A stretch of DNA of 64,000 nt from Saxidomus purpurata (Eukaryota > Mollusca > Bivalvia > Venerida > Veneridae). Numbering within the stretch: position 1 is the stretch's first letter; each line of letters starts with the position of its first letter. The stretch lies in NCBI GenBank assembly GCA_022818135.1, contig JAFMSR010000003.1, positions 17,096,351-17,160,350 on the forward strand, in the 5' to 3' direction. Below the pieces are notes generated by a model. It worked only from the letters and a program-made list of their open reading frames with translations. It was not told the DNA's origin and made no database searches. The position numbers and the translations under genes were made by a program. This document shows, one piece after another, positions 46,358 through 57,520 of the stretch.

Positions 46358-47136
46358 GATACCCAATATGCGTGCGTCAGATGGACGGACGGACAGTGCG
46401 ATTTTAATATGCCACCCTTCGAGGGCATAAAAAATGAAACAAGAGTTTGTTGATAATGGTAAAAACTGTGTTTAAATTTCTTTATTTCCACTGAATCTGA
46501 GTCTTTGTTCGTCGCCTAGCAAGAATATGTTTCAAAATGTATCCCTCCTGCATAATAATTTATTTATATACTTATCATATTTATAGTTTATTATACTTAT
46601 TTATAGTTCTCTTTACATGAATTCTTAGTGTCAGTAAACTACAATATTATGACATCTCAACCAAAATAAACACAGTTTATATTAAAGGAAAAAATAAAAA
46701 TTGAAAAAACATACACCCCACCTACTAAAGACAATAGTGTTCTACCTTAAACCATAAGCTGAAGCATGTGGATTTCCAAATTTATTGATGTGTTATAAAT
46801 TGTTGATGTGTAAGATTGAAAGAGCTGCTCAACTGTTTCTATGGCCGAGCATCTGGAGGAGACATTAAACTAGTAAATTAGTGCCAGTTTGAAGATTTCA
46901 TCATTTGACTTTGTCAGGAAATTTGCACAAAAATTGGAAATTTTTCATGTAAGTAAGCCAAGAACTGAAATGACATTTGTAAACAATTTTTGCCACAACA
47001 CACACTAATACAGGTTTTGAAAGCTTATATAGCTTATATTTTGTTGTGTATAATGTCAATGGCCACCAAACCACCTTTTAGTGATAGCATCATTTTTTCG
47101 CTGGCGTCCATTTTGTTTTGGACATATTACCTTAAC

Positions 47137-48918
47137 ATTAGAATATTATTCGTCAGCTTATACAAATTGGATAATTGTTGATGGAAAATACCGGGTGGTT
47201 ACCTGTCCGTAAGCCCATAAAGTTCTCAAAATAACACACCTGTACGGAAAGTGACGATAATATTTCCGGAAACCTACGAGCGGCAGTTTCGGAATCGCTA
47301 GCCTGGAGTGACGTCATACCCAGTACAATCGTGGCCGATAACAGGTACTCCTACAACAGCGAAAGCGATTTTTTCATCCAATTATGCATCTTCAGAGAGT
47401 GGAGATGGGGATGTTAAGACGTTACCTTATCAGTTTGATCTTGTAACGAATAGAGCGAAGTCCGTATAATGTTATAAAATTATTTTATTAAAGTATAAAA
47501 ATTCAGCAGTTATGTCGAGTTTTTTATATGCAAATGACACCAACTTCTGTTTCTGTTTGTTTCTATCAAAAGGAAAATATATGTTTCATTCTTAAATGTA
47601 TAAGAAATCTACCTTGTAAATGTATCGAAACGATCAAAACTACGCATGCACTTGACTTACAAACTATTCAATTATGGACGATATTATTTCCATTGACGAT
47701 TAAAACTTGCTTCCGAAAATGAGAACACAAATGCTCGATCTTATTACAATATCTAAAATGAGGTAGAAATTTACAAGCTTGCATGCTATTCTTGATTTTT
47801 CATGAAACGTTTTCTTGTGGGTAGATTTAAGAATTAGATCTATAATTAATTTAAGAACGTAAATCAAAATAGTTTTCACGATTTTATTGGTTGCAAACAA
47901 AAACAAATCACGCAGATCTATTTAAAAACTCATTATAATTAAAATCACGATATCTACCTAAATACGTGTCCAATTTCACTCATAGAAAGTAATTTCATCA
48001 GAGTACATAAAATGTGTCATCAACAGCCAAAACGATGTTTTTTCTGAACATTTATAGGGTTCCTGGAAACTGTCGTTTGCTGAATTGCTTTTTACCAAGT
48101 TGTATGTATATATGTAAGATGAGTAAATAATATTTTATACAGACTTGATCATACATTATAAATGTAACTCGAAGGTTAGTGAGAAATATTGTATATGTAT
48201 AAAAGTTATATAGGCTTATCATTCATTCAATATATGGTTCGTTTTTATCACAGTGATAAATAAATTCATATGTCACCTCGATCGTTCACATACAAAAGGT
48301 TGCATAATTTGAATTGGGCACTCTGCATATTGTGTTATTATCAAATGCAATTGACCAGTGTGCAATATGCAATAATGTGTGACCAGTTACATTGCTGGCA
48401 GGGGGTCGCCAATTAACAATAAATCATATCGCATTCTTTGTTGTGACTTATGCCCATGGGCTAGATCCATTGAAATTCCATCAATGGTTAGATCTACGCT
48501 AATTATTTACCATGGCAACGTTGTCAGAATGAGATATTGTTTGTGTAATTTGATTTTATTGAAAGCGAGAATTAAAATGTTTGAAGGATTTTTAGGATAA
48601 CTGAAGTGCTCCGCAACATGTAAGTTAAATATTTAGTAGAGTATCTGTTCCACATCAATTCTATATAGGACCTTTACTGTAACTACATGATTTTTTGATA
48701 GTATTTTTAATATAAATGCCAGCCCTTTATATAGACTAGATCTTAAAAACAAATATGTTTTTATAAATAATACCATATTGTCCTATAATAAAATACATTT
48801 CGTGACAAAAGTTTCAACCTAACATTCTCGTATATGATGTGTTTCGGCATGATTTAAGTTATACGAGAAAAGTTGCACTTGATAAAATCTAGATCTAGAT
48901 TGGATAAGTTTTAAGTTT
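47137..48918. other. intron, no recognised repeat
   Basis: Includes a less AT-rich patch at 47190-47460 with one TGACGTCA octamer (47309-47316). No exon with the required phase was seen. Confidence 0.4.
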
Positions 48919-49035
48919 GGACCCCGGAGTCGTTTTTATGAAACACCCGGACCGACTATCAAACATATATAATACCTTTTATATATGCTTGATAGTCGGT
49001 CTGGGGTGTTTAAGAAAAATGACTCTTCGGGGTCC
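48919..49035. repeat. 117-bp hairpin-forming palindrome
   Basis: GGACCCCGGAGTC... pairs with ...GACTCTTCGGGGTCC, and GACCGACTATCAA pairs with TTGATAGTCGGTC around an AT-rich loop near 48975. It could be a small fold-back MITE. Confidence 0.75.
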
Positions 49036-49491
49036 ATGTGGCTGTGGTTCGTCCCTATTGTCTTAACCACTGACTTTTCATATCAGAGTCCCTAGGGAAC
49101 TGATGCAGGCTTATTCTTCCACTCCGCTTGTTGCTGCATCCACCCACACACCTAGAGCCTCCCATTTCACAAAAGTAATATAAATAGTAAGTTAATCGTG
49201 TTTTTACACTGAGTTCTGTATGCTTGTTTACTATGATGAATGTGGCGGAATTTTATCGAATACTTGGAGTGACGTCACACGGGAACTTTTCCAATATTTT
49301 ACAGAAGTCACCGAGGATCCTAATATTTGCGTTTCGGCGAAATACCGGCCAAATCGTATAGGTGATTTATGTCCCAATAAACATGTTTCTTGTCGGAAAT
49401 ATCCGCCCAACTGGGTTCAGTGCACTTTATTTACAAATGGCTTACCAAATATTAACCGGGAAAATTGTCAGTCAATGGGACCTTTAATTTT

Positions 49492-49795
49492 TAGCTTGTC
49501 TGATTTTTGAAAAAAACATGACGAGCTATTGTCGTCACTTGATCGTCCGCGTCGTCGTTGTGGTTGGCGTTGCTTAAGTTTTGCGTTTAGGTCACTTAAA
49601 ATTTTAATTTGAATTTCATGAAACTTGCTCAGAAGGTTGCAAGCAACCTGTAGATGAGCCCTATTGTTTTCGGGCCAGTGGGTCAAGGTCACAGTGACCT
49701 TTGTTAGCTTTTCCATGATCACATTGCAAAAGATTTGCATAAAACTTACGCAGAATAGTCCAGCCAGTCCATTAGAGCGATGCTAGCTCTTTTGA
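49492..49795 (+). mobile_element. clam repeat family E, 304-bp copy
   Basis: Left hairpin TAGCTTGTC..GACGAGCTA (49492-49528) and right hairpin GAGCGATGCTAGCTC (49775-49789), followed by TTTTGAT. The interior has GGCCAGTGGGTCAAGGTCAC. A left-end fragment is at 34768. Non-coding. Confidence 0.6.
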
Positions 49796-49845
49796 TCCTC
49801 TAGTTATTTTGCTAATCTAAAAGAATATTACAATTTTCAGGTTTA

Positions 49846-50107
49846 TGAATTGAAACTTGTAAATTTTTCATTTGCTGTTCATCCAAAAACTCAGGCTTTG
49901 GGGAATAGCCATCGGTGTTACAAATTGCTCTTGTTAGTTTTGTGTGTGTTTTTACAACCAACTAATGTTATGGTGGTTGCACCAAAAGGCAACATTAAGT
50001 TGTTAAAAATAACGAAACTTCAAAAAAAATATGAAGGGTTTTGCCCAAAGTATTTCCCTGAGTCAGAGTATATACATTTTATACCGAGTTTTGAATGTGA
50101 ACTGTGA
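49846..50107 (+). other. unexplained open frame behind an acceptor-like site
   Basis: After AATTTTCAG an open frame of about 87 codons reads VYELKLVNFSFAVHPKTQAL, with a hydrophobic LLLLVLCVFL patch. It is open only in phase 0, while the upstream exon needs phase 1, where a TGA follows at once. So it is not part of the HEPN gene as modelled. Confidence 0.25.
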
Positions 50108-50186
50108 ATGTGAAAATCAGTCGTTCTTCGTATGCTATTGCATTTACTTGCAAACATGATGATGCAATTATCTTTATGTCGTTTAG

Positions 50187-50299
50187 ATGGCAACCCAGAA
50201 GCGAAATTGTTGACAGTTCAGCAAAAGGATTATTTTGTAGCAAACATAGATCCAGAGAAACTTCTAAATCACTTGACATGCCTTACACAGAGCAACAAG
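50187..50299 (+). CDS. exon 7: CARD-like domain, first half
   Basis: 38 codons, acceptor TGTCGTTTAG, donor CAAG|GTATCA; phase 1 in, phase 0 out. DGNPEAKLLTVQQKDYFVAN then IDPEKLLNHLTCLTQSNK matches the first three helices of a CARD, with the typical IDPEKLLNHL helix. The match depends on joining to exon 8, which supplies the remaining helices. CARDs form homotypic assemblies in inflammasome-like and apoptotic complexes. Confidence 0.7.
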
Positions 50300-50499
50300 G
50301 TATCATTTGACTTCCATGTTTATGGCATACCATTTGGGTCAAAAGTAACGGATATAACAACTAGTAATAAATTAGTTTATTTTTATATTTCATACTTCAT
50401 TCAACTGACAGAATTTCATGAATGTTGAAGTAAGTATACAAAAGCATAATGGTGCGGCACATGCTTTTAACTCTTTCTTATATTCGATATAAAAACTTG

Positions 50500-51200
50500 A
50501 AAATCCTATTTCCCTTGAACCGGTAATCAATTGTAATTGGCTCAAATGATGTTATGATAGCTCTTTCTAATATCCACCCATGCACCCCTCCCCCGTGGAA
50601 GATGGGGCCAGATATTTAAAATTGCTTCTTTTTTCTGAAAAGGCTTGTCAGAACTTGATTATATTTGGCACACGTAATCAACTTTGTAGTTTATAACTAT
50701 TAAAAGTTTTGAAAATGGACTTTTTTAATGAGGGCCTTGAGGTGGTGTAGTGCTTTTCTTATATATTCTTTATAAAAGCTTAAGAACTATTATTTTCGGA
50801 AACTTTTAGTGCTGATTTAATTTAACTTACAACAATTATGTTCTGTAAGATGCAGAAAACAATTCACTCTTGGAGATGAGGATCCATTTTAAAAATGCTA
50901 CTATTTTCTGAAAGGGCTTGTTAGAGTTTGATTATGTTTGGCACAAGTAATCAACGTAAACTTAAGATTGTACATTTTTATAGAAATGAAGCCCCTAAGG
51001 GGATGAAGTGCTTTTCTTACATATTCTATATAGAAACTTAAGAATTCGTGTCAGAAACTATGAAACTTATGTAGTACTCATGTAATTAAACTTACAAAAC
51101 AATGAAGTTCTTTATGACTGTAACTTGCAGAAGAAATATCCCCTTGGAGATGAGGCCCGAGTGGGGTGGTTAGATTGGAAAAATGTTTCTTTTTTTTTAA
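50500..51200 (+). repeat. degenerate tandem repeat, period about 240-250 bp
   Basis: 'tttctgaaaaggcttgtcagaacttgattatatttggcac' type sequence occurs near 50630 and 50915 and is traceable again near 51190. 'GTGCTTTTCTTA(T/C)ATATTCT' also recurs (50752 and 51010). It lies in the intron between the CARD exons. Confidence 0.55.
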
Positions 51201-51458
51201 AACGGTCAAACCAATACACTTTCCAGTTGTTGCTTATTAGTTTTTTGCTTCATTCATAGGGGAATATAATTTCACTGAATTTGCTTGTTGTATTTTCAGT
51301 CACAAGAGAACTTACATTGAAACACTGTAATATCTATTCAGTGCTCCTTTTGCATCTAGTCATAATTTCAATATATTCCATACAAAAGCCACTATTCTAT
51401 CTTTATTTCATAACGCTTCTGTTTACGCGAAAAATGGAAAATATTACCTGTATTCTAG

Positions 51459-51627
51459 GATAATGTGACTAAAACTTACAATGAGAGCGGACGGGAAAAT
51501 GCAAATAGCCTCCTCTTAACACTTCTGATGGGATGTCCGGACGGCATAGATCAGCTTTTGGTTGCGCTGCGGGCACGAGATATCAATCAACAAGACTTAG
51601 CAAACTGGATTGAATTTCCTTTGAATA
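51459..51627 (+). CDS. exon 8: CARD-like domain, second half
   Basis: 56 codons, acceptor TATTCTAG; phase 0 in. The donor AATA|GTTTGT was chosen because it gives phase 1, which matches exon 9; GTATAA four bases later would not. DNVTKTYNESGRENANSLLL, TLLMGCPDGIDQLLVALRAR and QQDLANWIEF give helices 3-6 of a CARD (x..NA..LL..L..GCPDGIDQLL.AL......LA). With exon 7 it makes 94 residues, the normal CARD length. The splitting intron is phase 0. Confidence 0.75.
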
Positions 51628-51885
51628 GTTTGTATAAACAAATTTAACTAGATGTATTCTAGAAAAAATTATTATAGTGAGTGTTTCCAAATATGATACC
51701 ATCCCATATATTCTCTGTTTTGCGCATTTGGTTAAAGTGTATCTACAAAAATGCAAGCCAAACTGATATAAGTACGAGCTTAACAATAAAAAGTGCTTTA
51801 ATTACAATGTTATAACTTCTAGACTTACAAAATTAAAACTCGTCTGAAAGAGACCTACAGCATTATACACACTTGAATATTTTAG

Positions 51886-51971
51886 AAAGCATTGACCGGC
51901 TCCGAGACCTATCAATTAAGAAAAAGGCTCCTAGCATCGACAGTGGTCTTTCTGATTTTGTTACTGTGAAG
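51886..51971 (+). CDS. exon 9: charged linker
   Basis: 29 codons, acceptor AATATTTTAG, donor GAAG|GTAGTA; phase 1 in, phase 0 out. The product SIDRLRDLSIKKKAPSIDSG and LSDFVTVK has no domain. It extends the CARD C-terminus with a basic patch and a short strand-like end. Confidence 0.6.
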
Positions 51972-52393
51972 GTAGTATTCTTTCATTTGAACAGTTTGTA
52001 CACTTATAGTCACAGACATACATGTATATTTTACATTGTAAAGTGCTTAAAAGCCTACCTAAGCTAATTAAAAGGAATACCAACGGTTTATTTATATTTT
52101 GATATTAACACTACAGTTGAGCACTGCCATGTGCCTCGAACAAATTCATAATTAGCTGATACTGCATTTGATATCTATTTGAACTTTTTGAACCGTTACA
52201 AAATTAGAACAAAGTAAGGAAGAAGAAAGCAGTATACAGCAGTAACTAGAGTACGGAGTGGTATTTCCTATGTAGTAATTGCTCATAATGATTATGGGTT
52301 ATTAAAATCAAGGTACTGTTACTGTATTAAAACAAAGGTACTGGATTTGCCTTGACAAGTACAAGCTATTGGTGGGTTACATTTAGGGTTGAT

Positions 52394-52660
52394 GGGAGTC
52401 AAAGTTAAAGTCACTGTGTTATGAAAAGATTGAGAAAGGATTTTACCGAAATAGATCTAGTAAGGAATTAGATATTGCAAATAAAGCATGCAGTTTACTT
52501 TGATTATAAGGGGTACATGCAGTTGGGAGTCAAAGTTAAAGCCACTGTCTTATGAAAAGATTGAGAAGAGATTTTACCGAAATAAATCTAGTAAGGAATT
52601 ATAATTATATATTGCAAATAAAGCTTGCAGTTATCCTTGATTATAAGGGGTACATGCAGT
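52394..52660 (+). repeat. tandem duplication, period 131 bp
   Basis: GGGAGTCAAAGTTAAAG.CACTG, 'TTATGAAAAGATTGAGAA', 'TCTAGTAAGGAATTA' and GATTATAAGGGGTACATGCA occur twice with few changes. Confidence 0.8.
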
Positions 52661-52856
52661 AGTTTGGTACTGCATTATCAGTTATTTGGGTAAAGGTCAA
52701 ATATGGACTGTTACTAAAAATAGGAACAAACTGTTTCCAGTCGATAAAGTCGATATAAAATGACATATCATGCCACTTGAAAATAATATGCTTTAAAATG
52801 TTCCCTAAGTTGAAGTTAACTAAACTTAACCAGAAAAAATGATATTCCAATTGCAG

Positions 52857-52947
52857 AGTACCGACCCGACTGAAGACGAAAGTGATAGTCGGCAGACAGC
52901 ATCACATGTCCAGTCTATGTCAAAAAGTGATGTATCAGAATATTATG
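52857..52947 (+). CDS. exon 10: acidic Ser/Asp/Glu-rich linker
   Basis: 30 codons, acceptor CCAATTGCAG, donor TATG|GTAAGG; phase 0 in, phase 1 out. STDPTEDESDSRQTASHVQS and MSKSDVSEYYG look disordered, with several casein-kinase-like S-x-x-E/D contexts. The strong donor and the matching phase with the 63133 exon support it. Confidence 0.65.
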
Positions 52948-53906
52948 GTAAGGATGCTTAATATTGTTACAAAAATAGGATCTGAGTTATAACTTTTGAC
53001 CAGTAATGTTGTTATAAACGGGTATATACCTCCGATAGTCTTGTTTACTGTTGCCTCAATCATATTGACTTTGAGTCAAAAGTTCAAAGTCATTGAGAGC
53101 TCGGCGCTTTATCCAGAATTTCGAAAACAGTGTCTACATATTTGTAACTTTTTAAATATTTGAGTTTGCGGTGGTTTGTGCTTGACAATTTTAATACATG
53201 ATGTTATTGGGTATTTAAATGTTAAATATAATGTGCTTGCTAAAATACATTACAATGAAAATATCAGTGTTTTATTACAAACAATCGTATTTGGGTAACA
53301 TGATTAAGTACACTTAATAGTTTAATCATAATACGATGGGTTTATTACCTCGTCAGCAATTTGTTAGAACAACATCTCCTCTCACACCAGAAGTGTCACC
53401 ATGTTAGCCTCTTATCAAAGAATAAATTTAACTAAATTTAACAAAAACCTTTAATAATCTATCTGCCCCATACTGCAAAGCTGAATGTTTGTATAATTGG
53501 TGTGTAGCTTGGTCCTTTGGTGATCCTCTAACAAGTTTGCTAGATCTTGACCATATGTTTGAGTTTACGTTTTCCCAAGAGGTCACTTGTTCCTAGTAGG
53601 TTAGTAAAGAAAGTACGTGTGAAAAAAAATCTTGTTTCAAGACACAAGTCCATGAGCTTAGATATTAGTCAGTATAAGCCATCGTCTTTTGTACTATACA
53701 AAGTGCATTCACAGAATGCTCACGGATTTAACTGGCGTCACTCTAGCGGTGACATGTTTTGAAGAATATTCTGTCGTCCTCTTCAAAACTGCAAGGCACA
53801 AATATGTGACGTTGTCATTTTCCCAATTTCAATTAAAGCATGCTTGGCTTCGGCAGTATGTGACTTTACTGTTTTACATACTGTTTGCATACTGTTTGCA
53901 TTTGTT
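52948..53906. other. intron, no recognised feature
   Basis: AT-rich. Frames at 53547-53922 show no domain. Confidence 0.4.
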
Positions 53907-54903
53907 AAGTAGGTTTTTTTAATAAAAAAACCCTGCTTATTTAAAATAGCAATGTCGTATGTCAGGCGAGCGGGTTGGCGTCAAACATTGGTTTCCGTCC
54001 AATAACTTTAGTTAGGAGTGACCAATTGCAATACAACTAGGTATGTGTGAAGCTTGCATGGAGACGCAGCTTGGAATTGCATTTGGGGTCACAAGGGTTA
54101 AGGTAAGGGTCACTGTTACTAAAATAGAAAAATGGTTTCTGCTCAATTACTCAAGTTAGGAGTGACTAATTGCAATGAAAGTCGGTGTGTGGGTAGATTG
54201 CGTGGAGAGGAAGAATGAGATTGCATTTTGGATTACTAGGGTCAAAGTCAAGGGCACTGTTACTAAAATAGAAAAAAAGTTTCCGCTCAATAACTTGAAT
54301 TAGGAGTGACCAATTGTAATGAAACTTGGCGTGTAGGTAGCTTGCGTGGAGAGGAAGCTTTCGGTTACTAGGGTCAAGGTCACTAGGGTCAAGGTTAAGG
54401 TCACTGTTATTAAAATAGAGTTTTATCTTTTTTTAGTTTTAAGATTGTTTTAAGCAAAAAAAAAATGGGAGGTCAAGGTCACTAGGGTCAAGGTCAAAGT
54501 TTCAAAAATTAAATTTTTATCTTTTTTAGTTTTTAGATTGTTTTAAAAAATTGGGGGTCAAGGTCACTAGGGTCAATGTCAAGGTCAGTATTACCAAAAT
54601 AGATTTTTATCTATTTTTAGTTTTAAGATTGTTTTAAGAAAAACAAAATTAGGGGGCTAAAGGTCACTGTCACTAAAAAAAATTTTTTTTTAAATTGTTT
54701 AAACCAAAAAGTCAAGGTCACTAGGGTCAAGGTCAAGGTCACTGTTACTAAAAATAAATTAACAAAAAAGATTTTCTATAATTTTTAGATTGTAAGGCAA
54801 AAAAACATTCTTTGCAAAGGGTGGAGTCAAGGTGACTTTTAATTCTACAATTTCTTCAGGTGCTGTTTAAACCTGCTTTGGCGGCATTGCCGCGTCTTCT
54901 TGT
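53907..54903 (+). mobile_element. clam repeat family C, second full-length copy
   Basis: The left hairpin AAGTAGG...CCCTGCTT is at 53907-53938, followed by AATGTCGTATGTCAGGCGAG. The units are the same as in 9437-11592 but fewer. The right end has AAACCTGCTTTGGC and the hairpin GCGGCATTGCCGC, then GTCTTCTTGT. Confidence 0.75.
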
Positions 54904-55128
54904 TTTATATATTATTGTCCAGTACACAAAGCCTTAGGCTTTAGATATTTAGTACGTTGCAATATCTTAATGTGTTGTAAACTTTGTTCATTATGTGGAA
55001 ATTGGTCCCAAAAAGTTGGTTCATTATTTGATTGAAAACTTTAAGATGTTTTACATATCCAAACCCAGAAGGTGGTTAGTTTGATGTGTAGCTTTGTCTT
55101 GTGGACTTGAGCTTTTAAATTGTTTTCG

Positions 55129-56640
55129 CCGTGGGACTTGATATAACAATGTAATATATTTATTATAGATCAGTATATTTTGGTCTCGGATCACTAGGGG
55201 TGGTGATTTTTGTTCTATTCAAAACAGTCTAATGGTTTTCTACCAAGATTATTTAGTGAATATGGGTGTATTTAAATATATGTCCCATCCTCCGCTATGC
55301 GGACCGGTGGCCGTATGTCGTATAATCAGCTACCATTTCTTTTAAAAAACATCTCCTCTAAAACAACTCGGACAATGTTGATAAAAACGGTGATGTGTGT
55401 TTCAAGGATAAAGCCCAACTAAAGTTAATCGAAGAATTCCATTCAATGCAGAACACTAGTGGCTATGGCAACAAATGGGAAAAACTTTTTTTAAAAATAT
55501 CCAAATCCACAAACCAGTGAATTGATATATGGCGTGCAGCACTTCCTAGTGTACTTATGTTAATCTTGTGCATATTATGTCGGAAACAGCAAAGCCTAGT
55601 GTGTAGAAACCATTGTGTATTGTGTAGAGTATTTCTATCAAGTTTATTCAAAGCATGCTCCAAGGGTCGAAATTGAACCTGCCCCAGGCGTATTGTTTTA
55701 TGAAGACTTATTTATACTGTATACCGGAGTCACCTTGTCCATTCGTGCGTCTGTCAGAGGGTCCGTGCACATGTTGTGCACGCTATTCCTCAGCAACCAC
55801 TGGCTACACATACCAATGAACCTTTACAGGAGTGATGGTACAAAGCCTTTATTTCAGATCGTTGGAATATTGCGCACAGAGTCATGTCTCTTTGATTTTT
55901 CTACAAATTTTGTGTCTCCAGGTTTTCTATAAAAAAACCGAAGATAGAAAACAAATGAAACCTCATGGAAGTAACTTCCAAAACGATTGATAACAAAGCT
56001 TCTTATGCGTATCGTTTGCATGTGCGCTATGGTGAATTTTTATTGACTTACGGCCCATTCATTTTTTGCAACATATTTTGTCCTCGCTTTTTCTCAGCAA
56101 CTATAGGCCGGAAATCAATTAAACTTTTCACAGGAGTGATTGATACAAAGCGTAATTTTGCATATCAATCGGCACGTTGCGCTCAGATAACATTTTATTG
56201 AGTTGTGGTCCTTTGATATTTTACCCACGAAAGAAATTTGGGTGTGATGATAAAATCGACTCGTCCGTCCCAACTTCCTTGTCAGTAGCATAACTCCAAA
56301 AGTATTAAAGGATAATACTTAAAACCTTATGTTATAACAGAGCACAATGAGAGGTAAGGCAATATGCGAGAACCATAACCCTGCTTGTCCTTATATTTAA
56401 TTATTCCCCTTTGTTTTATTTTCTTCTCCGAAAATTAAATCTAAAAGTATTGAAGGAAATTTCTTAAAACTGCATACAGTGAGGGAGAACATTAAGGGGA
56501 ATTACAGTGCCTAAGAACCATAACCATATATAGCCTTATTTTTTATAATCATCTCCCTTTATTAATTTTTTGTCCAGAGCATAACTCCAAAAGTTACAGT
56601 GTTAGAGCACATGTATTCACATCCTAAACATCTTTCTCTC
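55129..56640 (+). repeat. dispersed repeat family J, copy 2
   Basis: Pairs with 43815-44865 up to about 56400. From 56410 it continues with family G-like units ('GAGCATAACTCCAAAAGT', 'AAGAACCATAACC'). Confidence 0.65.
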
Positions 56641-56654
56641 GAATCATTTTTTTT

Positions 56655-57230
56655 ATGCTCCGCTTCAAAGAAGCGGGGGTGTATTGCTTTCCGCATGTCG
56701 GTCGGTCGGTAGATAATTGTTTCCGGAAGATAACTTAAGAACGCTTTGGCCTACAATCCTCAAATTTGGTGTGCAAGGGGGGAGGCGATAGTGTTGAGGT
56801 AAATGTGCCTGCCGCTTATCTCCGACTTTACCTCCTCATATGACACCAGTCCTGTTTTTTCCAGGAAGCGGACTAGGGAGTGATTCGAAAAGCTAAAGCT
56901 TTCTTCATAATCGAGCTGAAATAAATTGGTATAAACTTAACTTAATTTAGTGTGCAGGTTTTTCATAACCAGTAGATGACATCACCAGTAGATGACCCCT
57001 TTTGATTTTGAGGTCAGTAGGTCAAAGGTCAACTTACAATGACCCGGAATTGTAAACTCAAACACGCTTGGGCCTAGCATCTTGAAACGTAGTGTTTCGG
57101 TTGATCATGACCAGCAGATGATCCATATTGATTTTGAGGTCAGTAGGTCAAAGGACAAGTCATAAGTGACCTTTACTTTAAAAACGGGTCCTTGGATAGT
57201 TCGACTTTTTCAACATTACTGACATTACTA
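56655..57230 (+). repeat. family D copy with an inserted SINE
   Basis: The left end has a CCGCTTCAAAGAAGCGGG hairpin (56662-56679) and GTCGGTCGGTCGG. Units with TTGATTTTGAGGTCAGTAGG follow. A SINE body (CCTCATATGACACCAG to GGTATAAACTTA, about 56820-56946) interrupts it and is related to 12993-13182. Confidence 0.6.
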
Positions 57231-57520
57231 AACCCCCGGGCAGAATTTAATGATAATTCACAGAGGTGATAAGCACCATACCTGGTTGTGCATGGTCCAT
57301 GCGGGTCACTAGGTCAAAGGTCTCAGGGGCTTAAGATAGTAAAATCTTGTGCGCTTTTAATCTCCAAAACCCCTGGTCAGAATTTAATAATACTTCGTAG
57401 AAGCCTCATGTTGTGCAGGTCCAATAATTAAAGCATCAAATATTACATACATTTCATATATACTGTGTCAGTGGGGTGTTGGTATTTCTCACCTTCAGTG
57501 ATAGTTTTAGTTTGTTCTGT
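57230..57520 (+). repeat. family H fragment
   Basis: AGAATTTAATGATAATTCAC, GGTCACTAGGTCAAAGGTC and AAAGCATCAAATATTACATA, ending in a CACCTTCAGTGATAG tail as in 23110-25240. Confidence 0.65.

Larger units (their letters stand above)
45603..46429 (-). mobile_element. family B element, minus orientation
   Basis: The right terminus (45603, AAACAAGAGCTGACCCTCAC) and left terminus (46408-46429, TATGCC..GGGCATA) are both present. It carries two internal 134-bp MITE copies near its left terminus. Confidence 0.7.
44885..47136. mobile_element. third long inverted repeat, with a family B element in its loop
   Basis: The left arm 44885-45553 and right arm 46444-47136 are inverted copies: TTAAGGTAATATGTCC at the outer end, ACACTATTGTCTTTAGTAGG in the middle and GACGAACAAAGACTC near the inner end. 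They are roughly 80 percent alike by eye, with scattered indels, so older than the 28229-31317 palindrome. The loop holds the minus-strand family B element 45603-46429. No transposase frame was found. Confidence 0.75.

Noticed and set aside
49220..49510. 96-codon open frame with several Cys
   Set aside because: No consistent Cys spacing, no splice sites, and it runs into the start of repeat family E.
49846..50107. Candidate exon before the CARD
   Set aside because: The phase needed by exon 6 gives an immediate stop; the protein has no recognised domain.
51628..51647. Alternative donor GTATAA for exon 8
   Set aside because: It would leave two bases of a codon and break the frame into exon 9; the GTTTGT donor four bases earlier keeps it.
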